This document shows positions 7,954 through 16,599 of a stretch of DNA of 35,668 nt, in pieces. The notes beneath the pieces are model-generated. The model was not told where the DNA came from and searched no databases. It worked only from the letters and a program-made list of their open reading frames with translations. How positions within the stretch are numbered: position 1 is the first letter of the stretch; each line of letters starts with the position of its first letter. The position numbers were made by a program, and so were the translations under genes. The DNA comes from Emticicia sp. CRIBPO. GTDB lineage: Bacteria; Bacteroidota; Bacteroidia; Cytophagales; Spirosomataceae. The stretch spans positions 1-35,668 of the forward strand of contig NZ_JAAAKV010000021.1 of assembly GCF_009905725.1 (NCBI RefSeq). Direction: 5' to 3'.

Positions 7954-9072
7954 ATGATTAAGTTATTACAAAAATATAAGGCATTTTTGATCGGATTGGT
8001 GATTTTGCTGATCCTGAGAGAAATATTGGTTTACTATAAAATAATCCTCATTGACCCGAGCGAATACCTGGAGAATGTGCTGGGTTTTATCGTTTGGTGG
8101 GGGATTATTTCATTGCCCATTCACTATTTTGGGTATTTGAAAGAGCATAAGGTGTTCATTCTCCGGCTGGCTGGGCTGATGGCTTTCATGGTACTGGTGC
8201 TGGCCCTTGATTCTCAGATGAAGATTCCTGACAATCCCGTTTCGGTGTTTTCTTTGCTGGTGTTCTGGCTCGGGATTTTCTATCTCCTGATGAGGGAGTT
8301 TTTTATGAAATACCGCCGCTTTATCTTCGGGTTTTATGCAGCTACCTTCTGTTATTTCCTGTTGACGAGGATCTTCTACGGACAAGGTGACGTATATGAA
8401 AAACACAAGGAAATCTTCTTTGTCCTGTTCTTTGTGCCGATCCCAGTTCTGATACTGTTATGGATTTACGAACAATGGAAATGGCTGAAAAACCTGAAAG
8501 AAGAAAAAGCCAAAGCGGAGCTTTCGATGCTGAAGTCGCAGGTGAACCCTCATTTCTTTTTCAATACGCTGAACAATCTGTACTCGCTGACCGTCAGGCA
8601 CTCTGACAAAGCCCCGGAGGTGATCCTGAAGCTGTCGGATATGATGCGGTACACCATTTATGAAGGCCAGAAAGACCGCGTGCTGCTCAGTGAAGAGATC
8701 GCTTACCTGGAAAATTACATATCCCTGCATAAAATCAGGCACCATAAAACCGTCGACATCGAATTTACACACGACACCGGCAGCGGGGTGATGGTGGCAC
8801 CGTTGTTATTTATTATCTTGCTGGAGAATGCCTTCAAGCATGGCGTGGAAAAGCTGACGGAGAAGGCCTGGATAAAGATCAGCCTGACGGGGACTGAAAA
8901 GGAGATCAGTTTCACGATAGAAAATAATTTTGACCCCGCCGACCCCCCCGAACAATCTGGCATAGGCCTCGAAAACCTGAAACGCCGCCTGTCGCTCATC
9001 TACCCGGCCCGGCATGAGCTGAAGACGGAGGAGAGGGATGGGGTTTACAGGGTGGGTTTGAGGGTATTTTAA
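7954..9072 (+). CDS. LytS/YehU-family sensor histidine kinase
   Basis: The 372-residue protein has about six membrane helices (roughly 10-27, 42-60, 68-86, 97-116, 122-140 and 153-172) with no large periplasmic sensor domain. A short coiled coil (EQWKWLKNLKEEKAKAELSM) leads to the His_kinase domain with QVNPHFFFNTLNNL, where H200 is the phosphoacceptor. The ATPase part follows with the N box LLENAFKHG and the G box GIGLENLKRRL. It should phosphorylate the LytTR regulator encoded 89 bases downstream. The divergent neighbour is an ABC exporter with a peptidase fusion, a pairing that suggests sensing of a peptide or of envelope stress. The signal cannot be read from the sequence. Confidence 0.95.
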   Translation: MIKLLQKYKAFLIGLVILLILREILVYYKIILIDPSEYLENVLGFIVWWGIISLPIHYFGYLKEHKVFILRLAGLMAFMVLVLALDSQMKIPDNPVSVFSLLVFWLGIFYLLMREFFMKYRRFIFGFYAATFCYFLLTRIFYGQGDVYEKHKEIFFVLFFVPIPVLILLWIYEQWKWLKNLKEEKAKAELSMLKSQVNPHFFFNTLNNLYSLTVRHSDKAPEVILKLSDMMRYTIYEGQKDRVLLSEEIAYLENYISLHKIRHHKTVDIEFTHDTGSGVMVAPLLFIILLENAFKHGVEKLTEKAWIKISLTGTEKEISFTIENNFDPADPPEQSGIGLENLKRRLSLIYPARHELKTEERDGVYRVGLRVF

Positions 9073-9110
9073 AAGGAATTTTGACTTAATGGTAAACCGA
9101 GACGAAAATC

Positions 9111-9136
9111 ACCATTAGGGAGTTAAGGCCATTAAG
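9111..9136 (+). repeat. ACCAT-type 26-base dispersed intergenic repeat (copy 1)
   Basis: This copy reads ACCATTAGGG...CATTAAG and matches the copies at 19742-19767, 25547-25572, 25614-25640 (inverted) and 30492-30517. A short inverted piece CTTAATGGT at 9085-9093 can pair with its left end, so the RNA between the kinase and regulator genes could form a hairpin. Confidence 0.6.
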
Positions 9137-9161
9137 ATGGAGACGACCTAGACACTATATT

Positions 9162-9857
9162 ATGATCACCTACATCATCATAGACGACGAGCCGCTGGCT
9201 CATGAGCTCATAGAGGAGTTTTGCAGCATGCTGCCGCATCTGCAGCTGAAAAAAAACTGCTATAACGCCCTGGAGGCCATGCAGTTTCTGAATCAGCAGA
9301 CGGTAGACCTCATGTTCCTGGACCTCAACATGCCCAAGCTGAAAGGCTTCGATTTTCTGAGAACCCTGAGTCACCCGCCGAAGGTGATTGTGACGACGGC
9401 TTATAAGGAATTTGCCCTGGAAGGTTATGAACTCAACGTGGCGGATTATCTCCTGAAGCCTTTCAGCTTTGAAAGACTGGTGAAGGCCATCAACAAGGCC
9501 ATCGGCACGCAGAAACCGGGTCAGCAAAGCGAGGTGAGGAAGGAGGAAAACCTGCGTTTCTTTGTGAAAGGGGACAAGAAATATCACCAGGTGGCCTCTG
9601 AGGATATCCTTTTTATAGAGGCTTACGGCAATTACACGAAGTTGTTCCTGGAGCAGGAGATGATCCTGAGTCATGAGAAGATATCCTATTACGAAGAACT
9701 GCTTCCGCCTGCTGCCTTTCTGAGGGTGCATAAATCGTTCATCGTGGCCCTCGGTAAAATTAAGTTGATAGAAGGCAACCAGATCATCATCAACCAGCAC
9801 AAGATACCTGTCGGGCAGACTTACAAGAGCCTGGTGAGTAAATTGTATGGGGTTTAG
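9162..9857 (+). CDS. LytTR-family response regulator
   Basis: This is a 231-residue regulator with an N-terminal receiver domain (acidic pocket D8, D9, E10; phosphoacceptor D54 in LMFLDLNMP; K99 in DYLLKPF) and a C-terminal LytTR DNA-binding domain (about 125-228). The LytTR domain shows the ILFIEAYGNYTKLFL and FLRVHKSFIVAL segments typical of the family. It is encoded 89 bases after the LytS-type kinase and is its evident partner. LytTR proteins bind paired direct repeats; a candidate site is the ATGAAA cluster between the kinase gene and the ABC operon. Confidence 0.96.
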   Translation: MITYIIIDDEPLAHELIEEFCSMLPHLQLKKNCYNALEAMQFLNQQTVDLMFLDLNMPKLKGFDFLRTLSHPPKVIVTTAYKEFALEGYELNVADYLLKPFSFERLVKAINKAIGTQKPGQQSEVRKEENLRFFVKGDKKYHQVASEDILFIEAYGNYTKLFLEQEMILSHEKISYYEELLPPAAFLRVHKSFIVALGKIKLIEGNQIIINQHKIPVGQTYKSLVSKLYGV

Positions 9858-9869
9858 AAGGAGAACGAA

Positions 9870-9897
9870 AAAGCCCGCCCGGCGTGACCGTCAGGTC
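9870..9897 (+). repeat. 28-base dispersed repeat beginning AAAGCCCGCC (copy 1)
   Basis: The 28 bases match the minus strand of 22122-22149 without gaps at 23 of 28 positions. Both copies begin AAAGCCCGCC and end in CAGGTC. This copy lies 13 bases after the stop of the LytTR gene. It is probably a small interspersed palindromic repeat, possibly one that helps end transcription. Confidence 0.45.
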
Positions 9898-9945
9898 CTT
9901 TAGATTTGTGAAGAAAAGAATGCAGAACGAAGAACGGAGTTTTTT

Positions 9946-10431
9946 TTAGATTTTCTGGTCGTACAGGGTTTTTCCTTTTTTGAGCTGGTCGAGCATTTTG
10001 AGGATGCGTTCGGCTTTGGTTTCTTCTTTTTTGGCGGAGTAAATCCAGTCGACAAAAGCTTTTCGTTCTGAATCGGTACATCTTTCAAAGTTTTTCAGGG
10101 CTTCCGGCTCTTCTTCGAGGCAGAACAGGAGTTCTTCCGGGACTTCGGTAGGGAGGTTGTCCCGGTACAAAATCACATGCACATGGTCACCCTCCTCTTT
10201 TTTGATTTTCTTCCTTATTTCGGCTTTTACAGGTAAAAACAACCTGCCGTCGCCGATCGGCATAAGGTGGTAAGCCTTGATTTCGAAGCCGTCAATGGTG
10301 CCTCTGACCCTCCGCCATCCGAAAGGAGCGGTTTTGTCTGCATTGATTTCATCAATGACCGCATAAGTCCAGCCACCTTTGCCTGGGAATTTTTTGAGTT
10401 GATATGTTTGATCGACGAGAGCCTTTTCCAT
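9946..10431 (-). CDS. DUF1905 / YdeI-OmpD-associated family protein
   Basis: The 161-residue protein has an N-terminal DUF1905 domain (about 8-90), seen in GWTYAVID, GWRRVRGTIDGFEI, the LFLPVKAEIRKKI segment and DHVHVILYRD. The C-terminal YdeI/OmpD-associated segment (about 98-155) contains ALKNFERCTDSERKAFVDWI and KKEETKAERILKMLD. Both domains are complete and the combination is common in Bacteroidota. The biochemical function of the family is not established. It is transcribed alone and convergently with the LytTR gene. The start ATG is followed by a family-like N-terminus, so the start is probably correct. Confidence 0.88.
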   Translation of the reverse strand: MEKALVDQTYQLKKFPGKGGWTYAVIDEINADKTAPFGWRRVRGTIDGFEIKAYHLMPIGDGRLFLPVKAEIRKKIKKEEGDHVHVILYRDNLPTEVPEELLFCLEEEPEALKNFERCTDSERKAFVDWIYSAKKEETKAERILKMLDQLKKGKTLYDQKI

Positions 10432-10686
10432 GGTTCAAAAATAGGGAATTCTGATGAAAAGGAGAATGGCAGGAAGAAGGTTTATATGATGAGGTATTTT
10501 AAACATTTCATCTTTCCTTTATCCGGAGCCATAAGAACCTGCCCGGCCTTCGAACCGGAGATAAGGAAATATCCGCAGATTTATTTGTGTTTTTTTTACA
10601 AATAGACCAATATTGCAAGATTAAAACAGGATTTGGATACCTTTGAAAGCTTTTTATAACTTTTTCCTGAAAAAGTGTAAAAATAA
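10432..10686. other. Intergenic stretch upstream of the GntR regulator
   Basis: Nothing coding is supported. The region lies between two divergent genes, becomes AT-rich toward the right and leads into the gntR promoter at 10687. No repeat or RNA gene is recognisable. Confidence 0.5.
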
Positions 10687-10719
10687 TTTGTCCGATATAA
10701 ATATTTTTATTTACATTTG
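10687..10719 (+). promoter_or_regulatory. Bacteroidota-type promoter of the GntR regulator gene
   Basis: TTTG (10687-10690) and TACATTTG (10712-10719, an exact TAnnTTTG) are separated by 21 bases, which matches the Bacteroidota sigma-ABfr consensus. Transcription should start near 10726, inside the palindrome at 10722-10739. This makes the upstream TTG (10717) and ATG (10729) poor start codons and supports the ATG at 10753. Confidence 0.7.
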
Positions 10720-10721
10720 AA

Positions 10722-10739
10722 TGTTCATATGTATAAACA
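10722..10739. promoter_or_regulatory. Putative GntR operator, copy 1 (autoregulatory)
   Basis: TGTTCATA and TATAAACA form an inverted repeat with one mismatch and a 2-base spacer. It overlaps the predicted transcription start of the regulator gene. Related sites precede susC (11553-11570) and the GH92 gene (16505-16522), the two other transcription units of the locus. Confidence 0.6.
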
Positions 10740-10752
10740 TACAGAAGAATTG

Positions 10753-11487
10753 ATGGAGATATTCAGCGTTAATCACGAGAGCCCGCTGCCTTTGCATGTG
10801 CAGGTTGAAAATATTCTAAGGCACCTGATCAGCGAAAGTGAATATCAGAATGGTAAGCTTTTTCCCAACGAAGTGGACATTGCCAAAAGACTGGGGATAT
10901 CAAGAAATACCGTCAGACAGGCCATCAACAAACTGGTATATGAACAGCTTTTAATCAGAAAGAAAGGTGTAGGAACGAAGGTGGCGAAAAACAACATCAC
11001 CACCAAGTTGAATAAATGGTCGAGCTTTACCCTCGAAATGCATGAAAAAGGTGTGGCTTTTAAGAATTACACCATCAAAGCCGAGTGGGTACTGTCCGAT
11101 CCGGAAGTTTCAGAACTTTTTGGTATCAGCCTGCATAGTAAAGTACTGAAACTCGAACGTTTGAGAGGCCTGGATGTCGGGCCGATTGTGCATTTTGTGT
11201 CTTATTTTCACCCGCGGGTGGGACTGACCGGTGAAGAGGATTTTTCGAAACCTCTTTACGAGATGTTGGAAAGAGACTACCATACGGTGGTGGCCATTTC
11301 GAAAGAAGAGATTTGTGCAACCATCGCCGATGAGGGACTGGCCGGAATCTTACACACCAAAGTCGGAGATCCGATTTTGCTTAGAAAGCGTAAAGTTTGC
11401 GATCCTGGTGACCGCCTGATAGAGTACAACTTAGGTTATTACAGAGCGGATCGTTTTACCTATGCTATTGACATAGCTAGGGGTTAA
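10753..11487 (+). CDS. GntR/HutC-family transcriptional regulator of the mannoside locus
   Basis: The frame is open from a TTG at 10717, but the ATG at 10753 (MEIFSVNHESPLPLHVQVE) is chosen because the promoter and operator overlap the earlier candidates. The protein then has 244 residues. The N-terminal winged helix of GntR type includes LHVQVENILRHLI, FPNEVDIAKRLGISRNTVRQ and the wing LLIRKKGVGTKV. The C-terminal half is a UTRA effector-binding domain (KVLKLERLRG...LIEYNLGYYRADRFTYAID), which in HutC-type regulators usually binds a small sugar phosphate or other metabolite. It is encoded just upstream of susC and shares an operator-like sequence with susC and the GH92 gene, so it probably represses the whole locus and itself until the inducer appears. 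Repression and the nature of the inducer are inferred. Confidence 0.92.
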   Translation: MEIFSVNHESPLPLHVQVENILRHLISESEYQNGKLFPNEVDIAKRLGISRNTVRQAINKLVYEQLLIRKKGVGTKVAKNNITTKLNKWSSFTLEMHEKGVAFKNYTIKAEWVLSDPEVSELFGISLHSKVLKLERLRGLDVGPIVHFVSYFHPRVGLTGEEDFSKPLYEMLERDYHTVVAISKEEICATIADEGLAGILHTKVGDPILLRKRKVCDPGDRLIEYNLGYYRADRFTYAIDIARG

Positions 11488-11552
11488 TCATGTGATTTTT
11501 TTTAGTTGCTGGTAAGATTTAGTGAATTGAATCTGAAAAAAATAGTTGCATG

Positions 11553-11570
11553 AATTAGTATGTATGAACA
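11553..11570. promoter_or_regulatory. Putative GntR operator, copy 2, in the susC promoter
   Basis: The right half-site TATGAACA (11563-11570) is perfect. The left half (AATTAGTA) matches TGTTCATA at only 4 of 8 positions, with the same 2-base spacer TG as copy 1. It overlaps an AACATTTG element (11567-11574) resembling a -7 box, with GTTG 18 bases upstream. The susC start lies 115 bases downstream. Confidence 0.5.
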
Positions 11571-11684
11571 TTTGGACATATATTTATTTTTTTAACCAAA
11601 CCTGAATTTTGAATGAGACCAACCAAAACACCCTCAAACTGTATGAAATCATCTGATTATCAATTTCTAACCCATTTATGATGT

Positions 11685-14600
11685 ATGAAACAAAATGTAC
11701 AAAAACCTGTTAACAGGTTCGGCGGCGGCATCAAAATGTTGTTGCTGAATTTACTATTGACCAGCAGCCTCTTTAGTTTTGCCGCGGCCGACAGGACCGT
11801 CAGGGGTAAAATTACAGATGCAGACAATGGCTCGGCCCTGCCGGGTGTCAACGTCCTTGTGAAGGGAACTACGCAAGGTACCAGTACCAATGCCGACGGA
11901 AATTTTGATATTTCGGTCAAAAACGATGCGGCGGTATTGGTCATCAGTTTTGTAGGCTATGAGACCCAGGAAATCACGGTGGGGAATCAGACCGACATTA
12001 AAATATCGCTTAAAGTGGACAGCCGCAGCATGGAAGAAGTTGTCGTGATCGGTTACGGTACTGTCCGTAAAAGTGACCTGACGGGTTCAGTAGGGGCCAT
12101 CAAAGGAGATAAACTCCTTGACAGACAGGCTTCTAACGTGGCCCAGTCGCTTCAGGGAAGGATTCCGGGCGTAGACGTGATGATCAATTCATCAGCTCCG
12201 GGTTATCAGCCGAGGGTCAGGATCAGAGGGGTAGGTTCTATCAACTCAAGCCTTGAACCTTTGTATGTGGTTGACGGGATCGTCGGTGTCAGCAATCCCA
12301 ATTTGCTGAATCCGAATGATATCGAGTCACTGGAAGTGTTGAAGGATGCTTCAGCGACAGCCATCTACGGGGCCAGGGGAGCCAACGGTGTCATCATCAT
12401 CACCACCAAAAGAGGGAAATCAGGCAAAGCCCAGATTACCTACGATGCCTGGGGATCGTACATCACTCCGGCCAAGCGTCTGGGTCTTCTGACAGCAGAT
12501 GAATTCATGAAAGTGTATAACCTGGCGTATGCCAATGCAGAAAAATATGATCCGCAGGGATGGGCCAGCGGAAAGTACATCAAAAACAACCCGGCCAACT
12601 TCCCTAACCTTTTTGATGCCAGTGGAAAACCCTTGTACAGCACCGACTGGGAAAGGGAGATCTACCGTCCGACTTCTGCTCAGAACCACGAACTGGGCAT
12701 CAGGGGCGGAACAGACAAGAGCGTGTATAGTCTTTCGTTAGGGTATACCAACCAGGGTGGTCTGATGCGTAACTCTTCGTTTCAGCGTTATTCGGTTAAG
12801 CTGACCCTTGACAATGACGTCAGTAAATGGCTGAAAGTGGGTGGCAGCATGTTCATCAATAAATCCAATACCAACGAGATTGACGGAGGTTCAGGAGGAT
12901 TGAACGTGCCACGCATGGTTATGGAAGCTATTCCTATTCTTCCGATCAAATATCCGGACGGAAGCTGGGGCCGTAACAAAGACTGGCCGGGCATGGAAGG
13001 GGGCGAAAACCCTGTCAGAATTACAGAAGAGCGTATGCAGACAAACCCTAAGACACAGATACTGGGGCAGTTGTACTCCAACATCAAGTTTACGCCGGAG
13101 TTGTCGTTGCGTACCAATTACAGCTACGAGATGAAATTTGAAAAGTACAATTTCTACTCAGGCCGTGACCTGAACGCTCTGTCGGCTGATCAGAAAGGGG
13201 TGGCAAGTATTTCTTCCAATACAGAGTTCTACTGGCAGTTTGAAAACTACCTGAATTATAACAAAACTTTCGGTGATCATACGGTATCGGCACTGGCCGG
13301 TCTGTCTTGGCAGGAAAGGTCTTGGGAGCAGTTCGGAGCGTCGGCACAGAACTTTATCGATGACTTCTGGGGATGGCACAACCTGGGTGTGGGAACCAGC
13401 TTGCAGAAGCCGTCATCCAGTGATCAGCAGTGGTCTCTCAACTCTTACTTTGGCCGCGTAAACTACAATTTCAAGGATAAATACCTGGTGACTTTCACCG
13501 GAAGATATGACGGTGCTTCGAAGTTCGGGGTAAACAACAAATATGCGTTTTTCCCTTCTGCAGCCGTGGCCTGGAACCTTGGTGAAGAAGAATTTATCAA
13601 GAATATTGCCGCGATCAACAACCTGAAACTGCGTCTGAGCTATGGTAAAACAGGTAACCAGGAGATCGGTCAGTATACTTCGCAGCAGTTCCTGGGTACA
13701 GGCGACGTGCTGCTGGGCGGTGCCCGTCAGACAGGTATCTGGAGGAATTCATTCGGTAATCCTGACTTGAGATGGGAATATACCAACCAGCTGGACTTAG
13801 GTCTTGACGTCGGATTCCTGAGAAACAGGATCGATCTTTCGGTTGATTTCTACCACAAAGTTACCAAAGATTTGTTGCTGAACGCACCGATTCCGTGGTC
13901 TACAGGTTTGAGTTCGATCACGCAGAACATTGGTTCTGTAGAGAACAAAGGGATTGAAATCAGCCTGAATACCAGGAACATAACCGGTAAAGTATTCAAC
14001 TGGTCGACCAACTTCGCTTTCTCAGCCAACAAAAACAAAATATTGCAGCTGGGGATCAACAACGACGACATTTTCCCTGGCCCGAACTTCCTGGGACAGA
14101 CCAACATCCTGCGTGTGGGACAAGCCATCGGTACGCTGTGGGGTTACAAACGTCTGGGTACTTTCGGTACGGATGAAGAAGAACTCGCCGCCAAATATAA
14201 CCGATTGCCTGGTGACCTGAAATGGGCTGACCTTAACAATGACGGTAAGATTGACGGACAGGATGAAACGATCATCGGCCGTTCTTATCCGAAATGGAAC
14301 CTGAACGTGGGCAACACTTTCCAGTACAAAAACTTCGATCTGACGTTTGACATCAGGCTGGTGATGGGTGTAAACACCGTGAATGCCACCAAGCACTCGG
14401 TAGAAGACCGCCAGGCGATTGCCAGCAGCTCAAGGACCGTATTGGGGGCCTGGACGCCAACGAATCAGAACAGTTTTATTGCGGAGATCCGTCACTACAA
14501 CGCAGGACAGGATACGCACATGGATGACTGGTGGGTGGAAGACGGCTCGTTTGTCAGAGGCCAGAACGTGATGCTGGGTTACACTTTACCATCGAAGATC

Positions 14601-14783
14601 GCGAAGCTTAACTACCAGAGAGTGAGGCTGTATGCCAGTGCACAGAACTTCTTCCTGATCTCGAAATATTCAGGATATGATCCTGAGGCCCTGACTTACG
14701 GACAACAACTGGCGGCTAACATGGAATTCTTCCAGTATCCGCGTCCGCGTACCTTTAACCTTGGTCTTAATGTAACTTTTTAA
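11685..14783 (+). CDS. susC: SusC/RagA-family TonB-dependent outer membrane transporter
   Basis: The 1032-residue protein has a signal peptide (about 1-35, cleavage after SFAAA). A CarboxypepD_reg-like beta-sandwich follows (about 39-112, TVRGKITDADNGSALPGVNV). Next come a TonB-box-like MEEVVVIGYG (116-125), a plug domain with the SusC hallmarks LYVVDG (193-198) and IYGARGANGVIIITTKRGK (227-245), and a 22-strand-type barrel ending in the aromatic LGLNVTF. It imports oligosaccharides in complex with the SusD-like lipoprotein encoded 13 bases downstream. Length and motif order are normal and no frameshift is seen. A putative GntR operator lies in its promoter region. The substrate, probably a mannose-containing oligosaccharide, is inferred from the downstream enzymes. 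Confidence 0.97.
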   Translation: MKQNVQKPVNRFGGGIKMLLLNLLLTSSLFSFAAADRTVRGKITDADNGSALPGVNVLVKGTTQGTSTNADGNFDISVKNDAAVLVISFVGYETQEITVGNQTDIKISLKVDSRSMEEVVVIGYGTVRKSDLTGSVGAIKGDKLLDRQASNVAQSLQGRIPGVDVMINSSAPGYQPRVRIRGVGSINSSLEPLYVVDGIVGVSNPNLLNPNDIESLEVLKDASATAIYGARGANGVIIITTKRGKSGKAQITYDAWGSYITPAKRLGLLTADEFMKVYNLAYANAEKYDPQGWASGKYIKNNPANFPNLFDASGKPLYSTDWEREIYRPTSAQNHELGIRGGTDKSVYSLSLGYTNQGGLMRNSSFQRYSVKLTLDNDVSKWLKVGGSMFINKSNTNEIDGGSGGLNVPRMVMEAIPILPIKYPDGSWGRNKDWPGMEGGENPVRITEERMQTNPKTQILGQLYSNIKFTPELSLRTNYSYEMKFEKYNFYSGRDLNALSADQKGVASISSNTEFYWQFENYLNYNKTFGDHTVSALAGLSWQERSWEQFGASAQNFIDDFWGWHNLGVGTSLQKPSSSDQQWSLNSYFGRVNYNFKDKYLVTFTGRYDGASKFGVNNKYAFFPSAAVAWNLGEEEFIKNIAAINNLKLRLSYGKTGNQEIGQYTSQQFLGTGDVLLGGARQTGIWRNSFGNPDLRWEYTNQLDLGLDVGFLRNRIDLSVDFYHKVTKDLLLNAPIPWSTGLSSITQNIGSVENKGIEISLNTRNITGKVFNWSTNFAFSANKNKILQLGINNDDIFPGPNFLGQTNILRVGQAIGTLWGYKRLGTFGTDEEELAAKYNRLPGDLKWADLNNDGKIDGQDETIIGRSYPKWNLNVGNTFQYKNFDLTFDIRLVMGVNTVNATKHSVEDRQAIASSSRTVLGAWTPTNQNSFIAEIRHYNAGQDTHMDDWWVEDGSFVRGQNVMLGYTLPSKIAKLNYQRVRLYASAQNFFLISKYSGYDPEALTYGQQLAANMEFFQYPRPRTFNLGLNVTF

Positions 14784-14796
14784 GCATTCAAACATC

Positions 14797-16320
14797 ATGA
14801 AGAAGAACATCATTTTTTATACTTTTTTGACAGCTGCTGTCGGACTGACTTCCTGCGAGGACTTTCTCGCAGAGAAACCGACCGGTTCACTGACGACCTC
14901 TTCGACGGTGTCGAGCCCTGAAATAGCCAGGTCGTTTGTGGACGGGGTTTATTCTACCATCACTACCTGGAACAACGGTGGCGGAGGCTGGGGCGGAAAC
15001 AACGCCTCGCTGGTAGAATACATGACCGGAAAAGCGGACGGTAACGCCCAGAGCGAAGCCTACAAGTTCTACGACCAGGAGTACGATTCAAGAGCGTTTT
15101 ACATTGATAACTGGTGGTCAGGCTTATACACAGGTATTGCAAGGGCCAACCTGGCCATTCAGAAAGTAGGGGAGATATCCTCGCTGCCTGAAGCTACACG
15201 TGCCAATATGGTGGCGGAGGCCAAGACCCTGAGAGCCCTTTATTATTTCCAGCTGGTGAGAATGTTCGGGGATATCCCGAAACTGACTACCCTGGTAACC
15301 TCTCTTGACCAGGTGCAGACGCCGCGTTCTCCTGCCAAGGAAATTTATGACGAGATCATTATCCCGGACCTGCTGGAAGCTGAGAAGTCGACACTGGCCT
15401 GGAGAGATGTGGCCGGAAGGGTGTCTAAAGGTCTGATTAAATCTTTGCTGGCTGACGTGTATCTTACTTATGCCGGTTTTCCGATTCAGGCCGGCAACCA
15501 GTTTTATGCAGAATCTGCCAAAAGATCGAAAGAAGTGATTGATAACGGTAGCTACTCTTTGTTTCCTGAGTACACCGATATGATCTTACCGGCCAACCGC
15601 AATCAGAAAGAATTCATCTTCCAGGTGCAGCACGAAAAGGACATCAGGCACAATGCCCTGACCCCCGTAACCCTGCCTACATTGAGGGGAGTAGCTTCAT
15701 ACTCAGATGAATATGGTGGATTGGTGCCGAGAAAAGAGTTTATCGAGAGCTATGAAAAAGGCGACAAACGTACGCAGGAAAAACAGTTTTTCTATACGTT
15801 TTATAAAGGTCACCCGTCTGATTATCCTGCCGGAGACCCGCGTCGCGACAGCCTGAACCTGGGAGGATATTATCTCTACAAATGGTTTGATAAGGCGGCG
15901 ATTGATTCAGATGCCAAAGCGAACATTAACTATACGATCTACAGGTATGCTGAGGTACTGTTGCTTTATGCCGAAGCTTCGAATAAAGCAGAAAACGGAC
16001 CTAATGCACAGGCACTTAAGGCCCTCAACGACATCAGAAGCAGGGCTAAGTTACCGGCTGTAACGGCTACCACGTCTGCGGCTTTTGAGCAGGCTGTCTG
16101 GGCTGAGCGTTACTTTGAGTTGTGTTTTGAAGGCAAGATGTTTTTTGATATGCTGCGTACCCGCAAAGTCAGAAACGACGTGACGAAGCAGTGGGATAAT
16201 TTCGTGGGGCACAAAACAGTCTACGGAAAGACGTTCAGCGAGAAAAACCTGCTTTTCCCGATACCGAAACGTGAGATCGACAACAATAGAAATCTTAAGC
16301 AAAATCTTGGGTTTAATTGA
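14797..16320 (+). CDS. susD: SusD/RagB-family substrate-binding lipoprotein
   Basis: The 507-residue protein begins with a lipoprotein signal ending in LTSC, so Cys20 is the predicted acylation site. The SusD fold is seen in the N-terminal region with NWWSGLYTGIARANLAIQK, the TPR-like helices (EAKTLRALYYFQLVRMFGDI) and the C-terminal RagB part (YRYAEVLLLYAEASNKAENG, WAERYFELCFEGKMFFDMLR, LLFPIPKREIDNN). It captures glycans at the cell surface and acts as the lid of the SusC barrel. It follows susC by 13 bases and is followed by a strong terminator, so susCD form their own transcription unit. Confidence 0.97.
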   Translation: MKKNIIFYTFLTAAVGLTSCEDFLAEKPTGSLTTSSTVSSPEIARSFVDGVYSTITTWNNGGGGWGGNNASLVEYMTGKADGNAQSEAYKFYDQEYDSRAFYIDNWWSGLYTGIARANLAIQKVGEISSLPEATRANMVAEAKTLRALYYFQLVRMFGDIPKLTTLVTSLDQVQTPRSPAKEIYDEIIIPDLLEAEKSTLAWRDVAGRVSKGLIKSLLADVYLTYAGFPIQAGNQFYAESAKRSKEVIDNGSYSLFPEYTDMILPANRNQKEFIFQVQHEKDIRHNALTPVTLPTLRGVASYSDEYGGLVPRKEFIESYEKGDKRTQEKQFFYTFYKGHPSDYPAGDPRRDSLNLGGYYLYKWFDKAAIDSDAKANINYTIYRYAEVLLLYAEASNKAENGPNAQALKALNDIRSRAKLPAVTATTSAAFEQAVWAERYFELCFEGKMFFDMLRTRKVRNDVTKQWDNFVGHKTVYGKTFSEKNLLFPIPKREIDNNRNLKQNLGFN

Positions 16321-16337
16321 GAGTAGAATCGTGAGTC

Positions 16338-16370
16338 AAACCGGCCGCCCCTCAAAAGGCGGTCCGGTTT
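16338..16370 (+). terminator. Rho-independent terminator after susD
   Basis: AAACCGG-CCGCC pairs with GGCGG-(T)-CCGGTTT to give a 12-bp stem with one bulged T and the 8-base loop CCTCAAAA, 17 bases after the susD stop. The T-run that follows (CTCATTTCTTT) is moderate. The stem separates susCD from the GH92 transcription unit. Confidence 0.75.
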
Positions 16371-16504
16371 CTCATTTCTTTATCAAGCCCATCATATCAG
16401 GGTAAGATCTGACGCCTCCGGTAAGGACTTAACGTCAACAAACATTATTTTCAAGTACTCCCGATATTAAAGCCACACGATAATATTTTTTTCATTATTT
16501 TATA

Positions 16505-16522
16505 TGTTCATACATTTAAACA
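16505..16522. promoter_or_regulatory. Putative GntR operator, copy 3, upstream of the GH92 gene
   Basis: TGTTCATA, spacer CA, then TTTAAACA repeats the palindrome found in front of gntR, with two mismatches between half-sites. It overlaps TACATTTA (16511-16518), a one-mismatch -7 element, so binding would block the promoter. The GH92 start lies 78 bases downstream. The flanking 16371-16599 stretch otherwise holds nothing recognisable. Confidence 0.55.
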
Positions 16523-16599
16523 TATTATCTTGCCATTGCTTTTATGCTTAACTTTTGAGCATAATCCAAATCCCGAAACCTTAAATTAAAACGGCTGAA

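Noticed and set aside
9132-9800. 222-codon leftward frame opposite the LytTR regulator
   Set aside because: It is wholly antisense to a clear response regulator and has no recognisable domain.
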